Assembly: GCF_900129005.1 (NCBI RefSeq)
Contig: NZ_FQUN01000013.1
Coordinates: 1 to 64,000 of the forward strand
Source of the DNA: Leeuwenhoekiella marinoflava DSM 3653
GTDB lineage: Bacteria; Bacteroidota; Bacteroidia; Flavobacteriales; Flavobacteriaceae
Direction: 5' to 3'
DNA length: 64,000 nucleotides
Of this stretch, positions 8,187 through 17,578 are shown piece after piece; position 1 is the first letter of the stretch; the number at the start of each line of letters is the position of its first letter. The translations under genes and the position numbers were made by a program. Below the pieces are notes generated by a model. That model made no database searches. It was not told the origin of the DNA and saw nothing but the letters and a program-made list of their open reading frames with translations.

Positions 8187-9092
8187 ATGAATACAGTAAA
8201 AACTTCTTTTAGCATCAAAGATCTTGAAAGCTTTGGTGGCATAAAAGCGCATACGATACGTATGTGGGAACGCCGATACAATCTACTCGAGCCTAATAGA
8301 ACAGAAACCAATATTCGCACCTATTCTTTGGGTGATCTTCAGAAATTATTAAATGTCACTTTTTTATTAGACCATAATTATAAAATCTCAAAAATTGCAA
8401 AGTATTCTAATAAGGAGATTGCAACACTTGTTTCAAATATTTTAGAAGAAGACGATCTGGGTATTAATCATCACGCAATCAATTCGCTTAAAATTGCGAT
8501 GATGAATTTTGACTTACACCTGTTTAGTAAGACTTATACTAGCCTACAAAAGTCTTTAACCTTTAGAGAAATATTTTTTACGATATTCATTCCTTTATTA
8601 GAAAATATAGGTTTACTCTGGCAATCTGGAGTAATCAATCCTGCTCATGAACATTTCATTTCTAATTTGATTAAACAAAAAATATTAATCCATACGGAAC
8701 GCTTAGAAAATTCAGTGCAGGATACGAGTGATAAACTATTTGTTCTCTTCCTTCCTGAGAATGAGATTCACGATTTAGCTTTAATGTATCTTAATTTTGA
8801 GGTTATATCCCACGGGTATAAGTCTGTTTATTTAGGACAAAATATTCAAATAGAAGATTTAGAATATTTAGCTACAACTCAGAAAGAGTGTTATTTTGTG
8901 TCATACCTCACGGTTAATCCTTGTGATACAACGGTAGCTAATTTCGCTAAACGTTTTAATAAAGATATTGGTCAAAAAGATATTCCGCTATATCTTTTAG
9001 GAAGAATCATACAACCTGTTGATCAGGCTAAAATGCCTGATAATGTAAAACTTATAAAATCTATAGATGCGTTTATGACGCTACTGAACTAA
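8187..9092 (+). CDS. MerR-family regulator with B12-binding (CarH/LitR-like) domain
   Basis: A 301-residue protein. Residues 8-75 are a MerR-type winged helix (FSIKDLESFGGIKAHTIRMW, ERRYNLLEPNRT). Residues about 90-170 match the helical bundle before the cobalamin domain, with the W-x9-EH signature intact as W145...E155-H156. Residues 185-300 are a Rossmann-like B12 domain. H195 in EIHDLA corresponds to the lower ligand of the DxHxxG motif, but the motif is degenerate (E and A in place of D and G); SYL fits SxL and the GG motif reads LGR. In CarH the residue after the Trp is the His that supplies the light-state upper ligand; here it is Gln146. It heads the carotenoid operon, 7 bases from crtI, so control of pigment synthesis is likely. 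Photoreception through B12 is uncertain. Confidence 0.8.
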   Translation: MNTVKTSFSIKDLESFGGIKAHTIRMWERRYNLLEPNRTETNIRTYSLGDLQKLLNVTFLLDHNYKISKIAKYSNKEIATLVSNILEEDDLGINHHAINSLKIAMMNFDLHLFSKTYTSLQKSLTFREIFFTIFIPLLENIGLLWQSGVINPAHEHFISNLIKQKILIHTERLENSVQDTSDKLFVLFLPENEIHDLALMYLNFEVISHGYKSVYLGQNIQIEDLEYLATTQKECYFVSYLTVNPCDTTVANFAKRFNKDIGQKDIPLYLLGRIIQPVDQAKMPDNVKLIKSIDAFMTLLN

Positions 9093-9099
9093 AATATTT

Positions 9100-10560
9100 A
9101 TGGCTAAGAAAATTGCAATTATAGGTTCTGGTTTTTCTGCTCTTGCAGCTTCTTGTTATTTAGCTAAAGAAGGACATCAGGTAAGTATTTACGAAAAAAA
9201 CAGCAGCCTGGGTGGTCGTGCAAGACAATTTAAACGTGAGGGTTTTACCTTTGATATGGGACCATCGTGGTACTGGATGCCTGATGTTTTTGATCGGTTT
9301 TTTGAAGATTTTGGTAAGAAAACTTCAGAGTACTACTCGCTAGAAAAATTGAGTCCAGCTTATAGTGTATATTTTGATAAAAATGAATACATCACTATTG
9401 AGGATACTTTAGAAAAAATAAAAGCCACATTTGAGCGTATAGAGCCGGGTAGCGCTTTAAAATTACAAGAGTTTATAGATGAGGCCGGTTCTAATTATAA
9501 TGTCGCTATTAAAGACTTAGTGTATCGTCCCGGGGTTTCTCCTCTTGAACTAGTAACTCCAACTACGATTAAAAAAATAGGAAGCTTTTTTAGTACGATA
9601 AGTAAGGATGTTCGTAAATCTTTTAAGAATCCAAAACTGGTTTCCATTTTAGAATTTCCGGTTTTATTTTTAGGTGCAAAGCCAGATAAAACACCTTCTT
9701 TTTACAGTTTTATGAATTATGCTGATTTTGGTATTGGCACATTCCACCCTAAAAATGGAATGCATGCTGTTGTTTCCGCAATGGTTAATTTAGCGGAAAG
9801 TCTAGGCGTGACAACACATGTAAATAGCACCATTGGTCGCATTCGCACATCGGGTTCAAAAGCTACGGGTATTGAAGTCAATGGTAAAACTATTGAAGCT
9901 GATATTGTTCTCAGTGGGGCTGATTATCATCACACCGAAACTTTACTTCCTAAAAACTTGAGACAATATTCTGAAGAATATTGGGATAAAAAGGTGTTTG
10001 CACCTTCTTCCCTACTCTTTTACGTAGGTTTTGATAAAAAGATAGAGCGTGTAAATCATCATACCTTATTTTTTGATGTAGATTTTGAAAAACATGCCCG
10101 TGAAATTTATGATGAGCCTGAATGGCCAGACGAACCTTTGTTTTACGCAAACTTTCCTTCTATTTCAGACGACAGTATGGCTCCAGAAGGTAAAGAGGCA
10201 GGATTTTTCCTAATACCATTAGCTCCCGGAGTTTATGATTCACCAGAGCAACGGGAGCAGTATTTTGAAATAATTATAAATCGACTTGAAGAACTTACAG
10301 GTCAATCTGTTAAAAAAAATATTATATTTAAGGAGTCCTTTTGTGTAAATGACTTTGTTGAAGAATATAATTCCTATAAAGGAAATGCGTACGGATTAGC
10401 AAACACCTTGTTACAAACCGCATTTTTAAGACCTAAACTCAAGAGTAAAAAAGTTGATAACCTCTTCTTTACAGGCCAACTCACTGTCCCGGGACCGGGA
10501 GTGCCTCCTGCTCTGATTTCCGGTAAACTAGTGGCCGGTTTGATAACCAAAAAAGACTAA
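9100..10560 (+). CDS. crtI: Phytoene desaturase
   Basis: A 486-residue FAD-dependent enzyme of the CrtI family, which desaturates phytoene to lycopene. The N-terminal dinucleotide fold is clear (IAIIGSGFSALAASCYLAKE, then YEKNSSLGGRARQF at about 30-45), followed by FDMGPSWYWMPD. The C-terminal CrtI signature reads NLFFTGQLTVPGPGVPPALI, SGKLVAG. Length is normal for bacterial CrtI. It follows the MerR/B12 regulator and precedes crtB by 9 bases, so they are cotranscribed. Confidence 0.95.
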   Translation: MAKKIAIIGSGFSALAASCYLAKEGHQVSIYEKNSSLGGRARQFKREGFTFDMGPSWYWMPDVFDRFFEDFGKKTSEYYSLEKLSPAYSVYFDKNEYITIEDTLEKIKATFERIEPGSALKLQEFIDEAGSNYNVAIKDLVYRPGVSPLELVTPTTIKKIGSFFSTISKDVRKSFKNPKLVSILEFPVLFLGAKPDKTPSFYSFMNYADFGIGTFHPKNGMHAVVSAMVNLAESLGVTTHVNSTIGRIRTSGSKATGIEVNGKTIEADIVLSGADYHHTETLLPKNLRQYSEEYWDKKVFAPSSLLFYVGFDKKIERVNHHTLFFDVDFEKHAREIYDEPEWPDEPLFYANFPSISDDSMAPEGKEAGFFLIPLAPGVYDSPEQREQYFEIIINRLEELTGQSVKKNIIFKESFCVNDFVEEYNSYKGNAYGLANTLLQTAFLRPKLKSKKVDNLFFTGQLTVPGPGVPPALISGKLVAGLITKKD

Positions 10561-10569
10561 GAAAAAGAA

Positions 10570-11409
10570 ATGAAAGAAATTTTTGACAACGTATCCTTAG
10601 CTTGTTCAGAAACGGTGACGCGCTCCTACAGCACTTCCTTTTCTACAGCTACCCGTATGCTTGCGCCGAGTATCAGGAAGGACATTCACAACATTTATGG
10701 TTTTGTAAGGTTTGCAGACGAGATCGTAGACACCTTTCATGATTATAATAAAAAAGAACTCTTTGAGCGCTTTGAAAATGATCTGGAACACGCGCTTGAA
10801 CACAAAATTAGTTTAAACCCAATTCTGAACTCGTTTCAGCACACTTTTCACAGTTATAAGATTGAAAAACATCTTGTAGAGGCTTTTATGAACAGTATGC
10901 GCCTAGATCTCTCAAAAAGTAACTATCTAACACAAGAGGAGTATAAAAATTATATTCATGGTTCTGCTGATGTTGTGGGGCTTATGTGCCTTACTGTTTT
11001 TGTAAAAGGAGACAGAGCCAAATATGATGAACTAAAAGAAAGTGCGCAAAGCTTGGGTTCTGCGTTTCAAAAAGTAAATTTCTTAAGAGATCTTAAGGCA
11101 GATCACGAGGAGTTGAGCAGAACGTATTTTCCTAATACCAATCTAAATGCTTTAGACGAAGCTTCAAAACAAAAAATCATTGCAGAAATCGAAGCTGATT
11201 TTGCAAAAGGTCTTGCTGGTATTTGTAAATTGCCTGTAGAAGCAAAATTTGGTGTTTATACCGCATACCGTTATTACAGAAAATTATTGCTCAAATTAAA
11301 AAACACTCCGTCTCTGGAGATAAAAAACGCACGCATACGTGTCCCTAATTATGTAAAAGCGTCTCTACTGGCACGCAGTTATGTAAAATATAGATTAAAC
11401 CTTATTTAA
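10570..11409 (+). CDS. crtB: Phytoene/squalene synthase family protein, phytoene synthase
   Basis: A 279-residue trans-isoprenyl diphosphate synthase of the head-to-head type that condenses two geranylgeranyl diphosphates to phytoene. The first aspartate-rich motif is FADEIVD (D50-D54) and the second is NFLRDLKAD around residue 175. An SYSTSFSTATR segment near the start is typical of CrtB. It sits between crtI and crtZ, separated from crtZ by a single base, which supports phytoene rather than squalene as product. Confidence 0.93.
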   Translation: MKEIFDNVSLACSETVTRSYSTSFSTATRMLAPSIRKDIHNIYGFVRFADEIVDTFHDYNKKELFERFENDLEHALEHKISLNPILNSFQHTFHSYKIEKHLVEAFMNSMRLDLSKSNYLTQEEYKNYIHGSADVVGLMCLTVFVKGDRAKYDELKESAQSLGSAFQKVNFLRDLKADHEELSRTYFPNTNLNALDEASKQKIIAEIEADFAKGLAGICKLPVEAKFGVYTAYRYYRKLLLKLKNTPSLEIKNARIRVPNYVKASLLARSYVKYRLNLI

Positions 11410-11410
11410 A

Positions 11411-11860
11411 ATGCAAACATTAATCTGGATCTTAGTTTTCTTGCTCACATTTGGCATTATGGAATTTATGGCTTGGTTTACTCATAAATATGTAATGCAT
11501 GGTTTTTTATGGTCTTTACACAAAGATCATCACCATAAAGATCACGGCTCCTGGTGGGAACGTAATGATTTTTTCTTCATCTTTTATGCATTAGTAAGTA
11601 TAGGTTGCTTTTTACTGTGGCAATATGAAAACGTCTGGGTAGGTTTACCTATAGGACTTGGAATTTTCGCTTATGGAGTTGCTTATTTTATGGTTCACGA
11701 CATATTCATTCACCAGCGCTTTAAACTTTTTAGAAATGCCAATAACTGGTACGCAAAAGGCATTAGAAGAGCTCATAAAATTCACCACAAACATTTAGGT
11801 AAAGAAGAAGGAGAATGTTTTGGAATGCTTGCCCCTCCTTTAAAATATTTCAAAAAATAA
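11411..11860 (+). CDS. crtZ: Beta-carotene hydroxylase
   Basis: A 149-residue membrane protein of the fatty-acid-hydroxylase type. Histidine boxes are visible as HKYVMH, HKDHHHKDH, HDIFIHQR and HKIHHKH, which hold a di-iron centre. Hydrophobic helices lie at about 3-20, 55-72 and 78-97. CrtZ adds hydroxyls to the beta-ionone rings, giving zeaxanthin. It needs a cyclised substrate, yet no lycopene cyclase gene is present in this window. The gene is directly fused in the operon to its neighbours on both sides. Confidence 0.92.
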   Translation: MQTLIWILVFLLTFGIMEFMAWFTHKYVMHGFLWSLHKDHHHKDHGSWWERNDFFFIFYALVSIGCFLLWQYENVWVGLPIGLGIFAYGVAYFMVHDIFIHQRFKLFRNANNWYAKGIRRAHKIHHKHLGKEEGECFGMLAPPLKYFKK

Positions 11861-12574
11861 ATGAGTTTTTTAACCGCTTCCTGGAAAAAGCTTTGTTTCG
11901 CCAATTATGCCATAGACCCTGAAATTCTCAAGCCTTATGTGCCTGCACATACAAAACTTGATTTTTATGAAGGTAAATGTTACGTTAGTCTTGTGGGTTT
12001 CTTATTTGATGATGTTAAACTTAAAGGTATTACAATCCCTTTTCACAAAAGATTTGAAGAAATTAATCTTAGATTTTATGTAACGTATTTTGATGGTAAA
12101 GTCTGGAAGCGCGGTACCGTTTTCATATCTGAAATCGTTAGAAAACCGGCTATAGCTTGGGTTGCAAATACATTATACAATGAGCAATATAGTGTTTTTA
12201 AGATGCATTACAAACATGATCTTACTGATGAGGAAAATTTCTTCAGTTATGGATTAGACTTTGAAGAAAACTGGCAATTGTTTCAAGTTGCTACAGCTCC
12301 TAAAACGCACAAATATAAACCCGGTGGTATAACCGAATTTATTACAGAACATTTTTGGGGATATAGCAAAAAAAGTGATACTCAAACTTGGGAATACGAA
12401 GTTCGTCACCCTATTTGGGAAGCCTATGAAGTTCTGGATTATGAAATAGTCTTTGACTTCGGAAAAATTTACGGATCTCTGTTTGACGGACTTTCTTCAC
12501 GTGATCCTGATTCTGTTCAATGTATGGAAGGTTCTGCTATTAGTATTGAAGGTAAAAAGCTGATTAAAACGTAA
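11861..12574 (+). CDS. DUF2071 (YqjF-like) family protein
   Basis: A 237-residue soluble protein beginning FLTASWKKLCFANYAIDPEI and containing LDFYEGKCYVSLVGFLFDDV, the typical start of COG3361/DUF2071 proteins. Their biochemical function is not established. The start codon follows the crtZ stop with no gap, so it is the last gene of the carotenoid operon. Whether it takes part in pigment metabolism is unknown. It ends convergent with bshC, and I see no convincing terminator hairpin between them. Confidence 0.75.
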   Translation: MSFLTASWKKLCFANYAIDPEILKPYVPAHTKLDFYEGKCYVSLVGFLFDDVKLKGITIPFHKRFEEINLRFYVTYFDGKVWKRGTVFISEIVRKPAIAWVANTLYNEQYSVFKMHYKHDLTDEENFFSYGLDFEENWQLFQVATAPKTHKYKPGGITEFITEHFWGYSKKSDTQTWEYEVRHPIWEAYEVLDYEIVFDFGKIYGSLFDGLSSRDPDSVQCMEGSAISIEGKKLIKT

Positions 12575-12607
12575 ACTTCTTTAAGACTCCTGGGTTTTTA
12601 ACTACCT

Positions 12608-14212
12608 CTATTTAGTGATTACCGTAAATTTGTAATCTAAAGGATCTAAGGAATCAAACAACTGCGGAATCAAATCTGAACCGTACTCCAGATAAAACTC
12701 AGAAAAGTTCATTATGCGTTCTTGTAAGTTTTCTAATGGAAAGAGTTCGTTCTGAATATCGGTTAATCTCTTGACGTGATCGCCAAGTTTTTTCTTTTGG
12801 GCTTTAAGCAAGCGTTTCTCAAGATGGTCCAGCCCCTTTAGCTGCTTTACTTCCTGAGCTTTTACAGCGCCTAAAAAGGAAGCATCCGTCTCTGATGCTA
12901 ACGTGTACAAATCCTCAAATTGCTTTACAAGATGTTTTTTTTGCGGACTAAAATCAACATCTATATTAGATATTTTTCTGATCTTTCGATTGACAAGATC
13001 GTTTTGATTTAAGAAAAGATCTTCGATAGAAACATGGAGTTTTTCTAATTTCTCCTGTTGCTTTTCGGTAATTAATAATGCAGAATTGCGCACCATCAAC
13101 ATCGGAAACGGAACTTCAACCGCATCAAAAAAGCTTTTCAATTCTAACCAATATGCGATCTCTCCGCCTCCACCTATATATGCCAAGTTGGGCAAAATAA
13201 CCTCTTGATATAAAGGACGCATAATCACGTTAGGGCTAAATGCTTCAGGGGTTTCCTCTAGCTTAGCCAGTAATTCTTCCTTAGAAAATTCTATTGAAGT
13301 GTCGTTTATAAAATACCGCCCTTCTTTTTCTATAATACGCTCTCTAATACCATCTGAAAGATAAAAGAGATTGATTTCCCTTGCATTAACTTGTACAGAA
13401 TAACCCGATTTTTCCAGTTTTTCTGCTTGCGTACTCACAGCTTTATGGGCTTTATTCTCCAATATTTCTTGCTTCATATAAGGAGCAAAAACCAACTTTA
13501 ACTGATGATCATCGCCATCTACGATCACAAGACCGTATTGACTAAAAATACGATGCGCTAAATAACGTGTCGCTTCGGTTAGCGTATCGTATTTAAGATA
13601 TGCAGATTCAAACAAATCACAAAGCTCTTTTGCTAACTGTGTATTTCCTAATTCTGCACAAATAAGATTAAATACCTCTTGTAAACCTTCGGTTTTAAGG
13701 GCACCTACTGCTCCTTTATCATTGTTCTGAATATCCTCGCGATTCCATTGTATTTTCTTACCGTGAAGTCTAAAATAATTGATTTCGTCAAAATCATGAT
13801 CTTCCGTTGCCATCCAATAAACCGGAACAAAATTATGATCAGGGTATGCCTCTTTTAACTTTCGCGAAAGCGTGATGGTACTAATTATCTTATATAAAAA
13901 GTATAACGGTCCGGTAAATAAATTAAGCTGATGTCCAGTAGTTACGGTAAATGTATTCTCTTGCTCTAATTGCTCAATAGCTGATTCTACAGCTTCTCCT
14001 AGCTCCAGATTTTTATATTGATTTTGCAAAGCGGAAACTAGAACAGAACGCTTTTCTTGAGAAAAAGATTTTGCTTCTAGCTGCTTTTTAAAATTCTCCA
14101 AAGTCGGAAAATTGCCGTAAAATTGATTCAGACTCTCATGCTCTTCAAGATAATCACAGATGAGTTTAGAAAAGTATCCGGTTTCTTTATATGCTATTTT
14201 ATGAATTGACAT
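12608..14212 (-). CDS. bshC: Bacillithiol biosynthesis cysteine-adding enzyme BshC
   Basis: A 534-residue protein that matches BshC in length and in motifs such as VTTGHQLNLFTGPLYFLYKI and VPVYWMATEDHDFDEINYF. BshC joins cysteine to glucosaminyl-malate in the last step of bacillithiol synthesis. The C-terminal third has a charged helical stretch (KQLKGLDHLEKRLLKAQKKK) that fits the coiled-coil of the family. bshA and bshB are not in this window. The gene is transcribed alone, toward the carotenoid operon. Confidence 0.93.
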   Translation of the reverse strand: MSIHKIAYKETGYFSKLICDYLEEHESLNQFYGNFPTLENFKKQLEAKSFSQEKRSVLVSALQNQYKNLELGEAVESAIEQLEQENTFTVTTGHQLNLFTGPLYFLYKIISTITLSRKLKEAYPDHNFVPVYWMATEDHDFDEINYFRLHGKKIQWNREDIQNNDKGAVGALKTEGLQEVFNLICAELGNTQLAKELCDLFESAYLKYDTLTEATRYLAHRIFSQYGLVIVDGDDHQLKLVFAPYMKQEILENKAHKAVSTQAEKLEKSGYSVQVNAREINLFYLSDGIRERIIEKEGRYFINDTSIEFSKEELLAKLEETPEAFSPNVIMRPLYQEVILPNLAYIGGGGEIAYWLELKSFFDAVEVPFPMLMVRNSALLITEKQQEKLEKLHVSIEDLFLNQNDLVNRKIRKISNIDVDFSPQKKHLVKQFEDLYTLASETDASFLGAVKAQEVKQLKGLDHLEKRLLKAQKKKLGDHVKRLTDIQNELFPLENLQERIMNFSEFYLEYGSDLIPQLFDSLDPLDYKFTVITK

Positions 14213-14520
14213 GGAGTTCTTTTTTCAATATCAACGATTCCGCAAAAATTATCGCTTTAATCGTCAAAAACTAGTTTTCAGGGTAATTATTAGCAGTCAA
14301 ATTTTAGATTTCGCAACGAGAGCAAAAATAAAAGAATAGCCCACTTCTACAGCCCAAATTTACGTTAATTCATAGAGACCAACTTACTCACAATTTTAGT
14401 AGCTTTACTATTCGCTCGATAATCGAAATTTAATTATTTAAAGGCTTTCATCTAAGTAAATATGCTTTTATAAATGTTTTTTGGACTTGGCCAAAAGACT
14501 GTTACTAACCTAATTATTGT
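14213..14520. other. Intergenic region between divergent bshC and the M14 carboxypeptidase
   Basis: About 308 AT-rich bases between divergent starts. I see no open frame of note and no convincing hairpin. It should hold promoters for both genes. On the minus strand TAATTTTTG (near 14256) is a near miss to TAnnTTTG with one extra base. Nothing else is supported. Confidence 0.4.
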
Positions 14521-16992
14521 ATGTACAAATTTACACTGTTAATTACCCTACTTTTTACTACGTTAAGTTTCTCTCAATCTCTGCAATCTCCTGAAGAATT
14601 TCTAGGATACAAAATAGGAACAGAGTTTTCTAGACACGCAGATGTTGTATCCTATTTTGAGTATGTAGCTGCTAACTCTGATTGGGTTACCTATCAAGAA
14701 TATGGTAAAACTAACGAACGCAGATCCCTAACCTATGCCATAGTCACCAATCCAGAAAACCAAGCAAATATTGAAACCATAAGAACCAATCAACTTAAAA
14801 ATGCTGGTATTGAGGATGGATCTGCAAATCCAGATAAAGCAATTGTTTGGTTGAGTTATAATGTACATGGTAATGAAGCGAGTAGCACAGAAGCTTCTAT
14901 GCTTACGCTCTACGAATTGATCACTACTAGAAAAGAGTGGTTACAGAATACCGTTGTTATTATTGATCCTTGTATCAATCCTGACGGTAGAGACCGCTAT
15001 ACAAATTGGTACAATAAGGTAAAAGCGACACCATACGACACCAATCCTGATGCTGCAGAGCATAACGAACCGTGGCCGGGTGGTAGAGCAAACCATTACT
15101 TATTTGATCTAAACCGCGATTGGGCTTGGGCAACTCAAAAAGAAACCCGCCAGCGTTTAAAAGTTTACAACAGTTGGTTGCCACATATTCATGTAGATTT
15201 TCACGAACAAGGCATTAATAATCCGTATTATTTTGCTCCAGCAGCAGAGCCTTATCACCAGATAATCACACCTTTTCAGTTTCAATTTCAGAAAGAAATA
15301 GGAACCAACCACGCAAAGTATTTTGATCAAAACGGTTGGTTGTTTTTCACCCGAGAAGTTTTCGATTTACTTTACCCAAGTTATGGTGATACCTACCCTA
15401 CTTACACCGGTTCTATAGGTATGACTTATGAACAAGCAGGCGGTGGCCGTGCAGGATTAGGTATAAAAAAAGCAGACGGCACCATTCTAACATTAGTAGA
15501 TCGTGTAGCACACCATTTTACAACTGGTATTTCTACTGTTGAAATGGCAGCTAATAATGTAGACAGACTTAATTCTGAATTTAAAAAGTATTACAGCAAT
15601 TCTGATGTCTCTTATAAAAACTTCACTCTTACCGGTGAAAGCGATCATCTTGCTGCCTTAGCCGAATTATTAGATACGCACAGTATTGAGTATTCTTTTG
15701 CTTTATCTGGGACGACAAGTGGTTATAAGTATACTTCTAAAAAACAAGGGAAAATGAGTTATGATCAGGCTCTGGTCGTGAGTACAGATCAACCCAAAGG
15801 CAAACTGGTTCACGTACTTTTTGAGCCTGAAGCTGCTTTGTCTACTCCGCTTACTTATGATATAACGGCCTGGAGTTTACCGTATGCATACGGATTAGAA
15901 GCGGTTGCAAGTACAAAAGCTAATTCTGAAACCACTACAGTTCCTTTAGCTTCTGAGCGTAATACAATGTCAAAAAATGCAGCAGGCTATATTTCTAAGT
16001 GGAATAGTATGGAGGATGCTAAATTTTTAAGTGCTCTGCTTCAAGCAAATATTAAGGTTCGTTTTTCTGAAAAAGCATTTACAAATAGCGGAATAGATTA
16101 TCCTAACGGTTCTTTAATCATAACCAGAAGCGACAATAATTCGACTGAATTTGATTCTGAATTAATTACTATAGCAAATCAATTTAAACGCAAATTGACC
16201 GCTGTACAAACCAGTTTTGCATCAGCAGGACCAGATTTTGGTTCGTCTTCAGTAAAACTTATCAATAAAGCAAAAATTGCAGTTTTAAGTGGAGAGCAAA
16301 CTTCTTCCCTGAGTTATGGTGCAACTTGGCACTTTTTTGAGCAACAATTAAAGTATCCCGTTACTTCCATTTTAGCCGAAGACTTAAGTCGTGTAAACCT
16401 TACTGATTATGATGTTTTGGTTTTACCTAGTGGTAGATATCGTTTTGATGAGGGCAGCCTAGATCTATTAAAATCTTGGGTTCGCGGCGGCGGAAATTTA
16501 ATCGCGATAGACAATGCGCTAAAAGCCTTTAGCGATAAAGATGGTTTTGCTTTAAAAGAGTCAGAACCTGTAAAAGAAGAAGATACCATTGTTAATAAAT
16601 TGATTCCCTACGCAGAGCGCGAAAGTTCACGGGCTACAGAACTCATTAGCGGTAGTATATTCAAAACACAAATAGATAACACACATCCGCTGGCATTTGG
16701 ATACAACACTACCTATTATACTTTAAAAATAGGTAGTGATGCATACGCTTTGTTAGATAAGGGTTACAATGTTGCCTACTTAACTGATAATCCGGAGAGT
16801 GTTTCTGGCTACGCAGGTGAAAATGCTTTAAAGGCTCTAGAGAACAGTCTTGTTTTTGGCGTAGAACCTATGGGGCGAGGGAGTTTAACCTATATGGTAG
16901 ACGATCCTCTTTTTAGAGCTTTCTGGCAAAACGGAAAATTATTTTTTGTAAATGCCCTATTTTTAAATAACCCTAACAACTATAGAGATTAA
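14521..16992 (+). CDS. Secreted M14 family zinc carboxypeptidase with C-terminal amidotransferase-like domain
   Basis: An 823-residue exported protein with a signal peptide (MYKFTLLITLLFTTLSFSQS). The M14 domain covers about residues 40-360: zinc ligands in VHGNEASSTEAS (HxxE) and the later HVDFHEQG histidine, substrate-binding arginine in NPDGRDR, and the probable catalytic glutamate in GMTYEQAGG. The region near 590-640 (YPVTSILAEDLSRVNLTDYD, VLVLPSGRY) looks like the class I amidotransferase/flavodoxin-like fold often found after such domains. Substrates are probably peptides or peptidoglycan stems outside the cytoplasm. It starts a run of tightly packed plus-strand genes ending at the terminator near 20455. 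Confidence 0.87.
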   Translation: MYKFTLLITLLFTTLSFSQSLQSPEEFLGYKIGTEFSRHADVVSYFEYVAANSDWVTYQEYGKTNERRSLTYAIVTNPENQANIETIRTNQLKNAGIEDGSANPDKAIVWLSYNVHGNEASSTEASMLTLYELITTRKEWLQNTVVIIDPCINPDGRDRYTNWYNKVKATPYDTNPDAAEHNEPWPGGRANHYLFDLNRDWAWATQKETRQRLKVYNSWLPHIHVDFHEQGINNPYYFAPAAEPYHQIITPFQFQFQKEIGTNHAKYFDQNGWLFFTREVFDLLYPSYGDTYPTYTGSIGMTYEQAGGGRAGLGIKKADGTILTLVDRVAHHFTTGISTVEMAANNVDRLNSEFKKYYSNSDVSYKNFTLTGESDHLAALAELLDTHSIEYSFALSGTTSGYKYTSKKQGKMSYDQALVVSTDQPKGKLVHVLFEPEAALSTPLTYDITAWSLPYAYGLEAVASTKANSETTTVPLASERNTMSKNAAGYISKWNSMEDAKFLSALLQANIKVRFSEKAFTNSGIDYPNGSLIITRSDNNSTEFDSELITIANQFKRKLTAVQTSFASAGPDFGSSSVKLINKAKIAVLSGEQTSSLSYGATWHFFEQQLKYPVTSILAEDLSRVNLTDYDVLVLPSGRYRFDEGSLDLLKSWVRGGGNLIAIDNALKAFSDKDGFALKESEPVKEEDTIVNKLIPYAERESSRATELISGSIFKTQIDNTHPLAFGYNTTYYTLKIGSDAYALLDKGYNVAYLTDNPESVSGYAGENALKALENSLVFGVEPMGRGSLTYMVDDPLFRAFWQNGKLFFVNALFLNNPNNYRD

Positions 16993-16993
16993 C

Positions 16994-17575
16994 GTGATTT
17001 TACCTGAAATTCAATTTAAATTAATTGAGACTTTTGTTCTCCTAGTTATTCTGTTGCTTATAAGATATGTGGTTTCAAAACTAGTCATACGGCGCTATAA
17101 AAAAGCAAATTTTGACATTACCCGAAAACAAATTACTTTCAAAATACTCAATATGCTTTTTTTTCTGTTATTGGGGTTTTCTATGGTAGTTGTTTGGGGA
17201 CTTTCAAGCTCTGATGTAATTGCAGGTATCGGTTCAGTAATTACAATTTTGGGCGTTGCTTTTTTTGCGCAATGGTCTTTACTATGCAACATAACTTCAG
17301 GCTTGATTCTCTTTTTCAATCACCCATTGAAAATTGGTGATTATGTAGAAATCGTAGATAAAGATTTCCCTATGTCAGGACAAGTAGAAAATATAACACT
17401 TTTCTTTCTACACCTCCGTAATAAAGACAATCACGTCTATACCTTAGCGAATACGATAGTTGTTCAAAAAACCATGCGGATTATGAAGCCTGAAGAATTT
17501 TTTGAAGAAGTAAAAAAAATGGAAGAAGAACAAGAAGATAAAAACGCACCAGGTACAGAAACTGCCCTTGATTAA
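16994..17575 (+). CDS. Short MscS-type mechanosensitive channel domain protein
   Basis: A 193-residue membrane protein starting at GTG. Two hydrophobic segments are clear (about 9-28 and 50-70), followed by an MscS-like pore region (SVITILGVAFFAQWSLLCNI) and the beta-domain entry PLKIGDYVEIVDK. It is shorter than typical MscS and ends in an acidic tail (EEVKKMEEEQEDKNAPG). It lies one base after the carboxypeptidase stop and three bases before the M16 protease start, so it is cotranscribed with both. Confidence 0.8.
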   Translation: MILPEIQFKLIETFVLLVILLLIRYVVSKLVIRRYKKANFDITRKQITFKILNMLFFLLLGFSMVVVWGLSSSDVIAGIGSVITILGVAFFAQWSLLCNITSGLILFFNHPLKIGDYVEIVDKDFPMSGQVENITLFFLHLRNKDNHVYTLANTIVVQKTMRIMKPEEFFEEVKKMEEEQEDKNAPGTETALD

Positions 17576-17578
17576 ATT

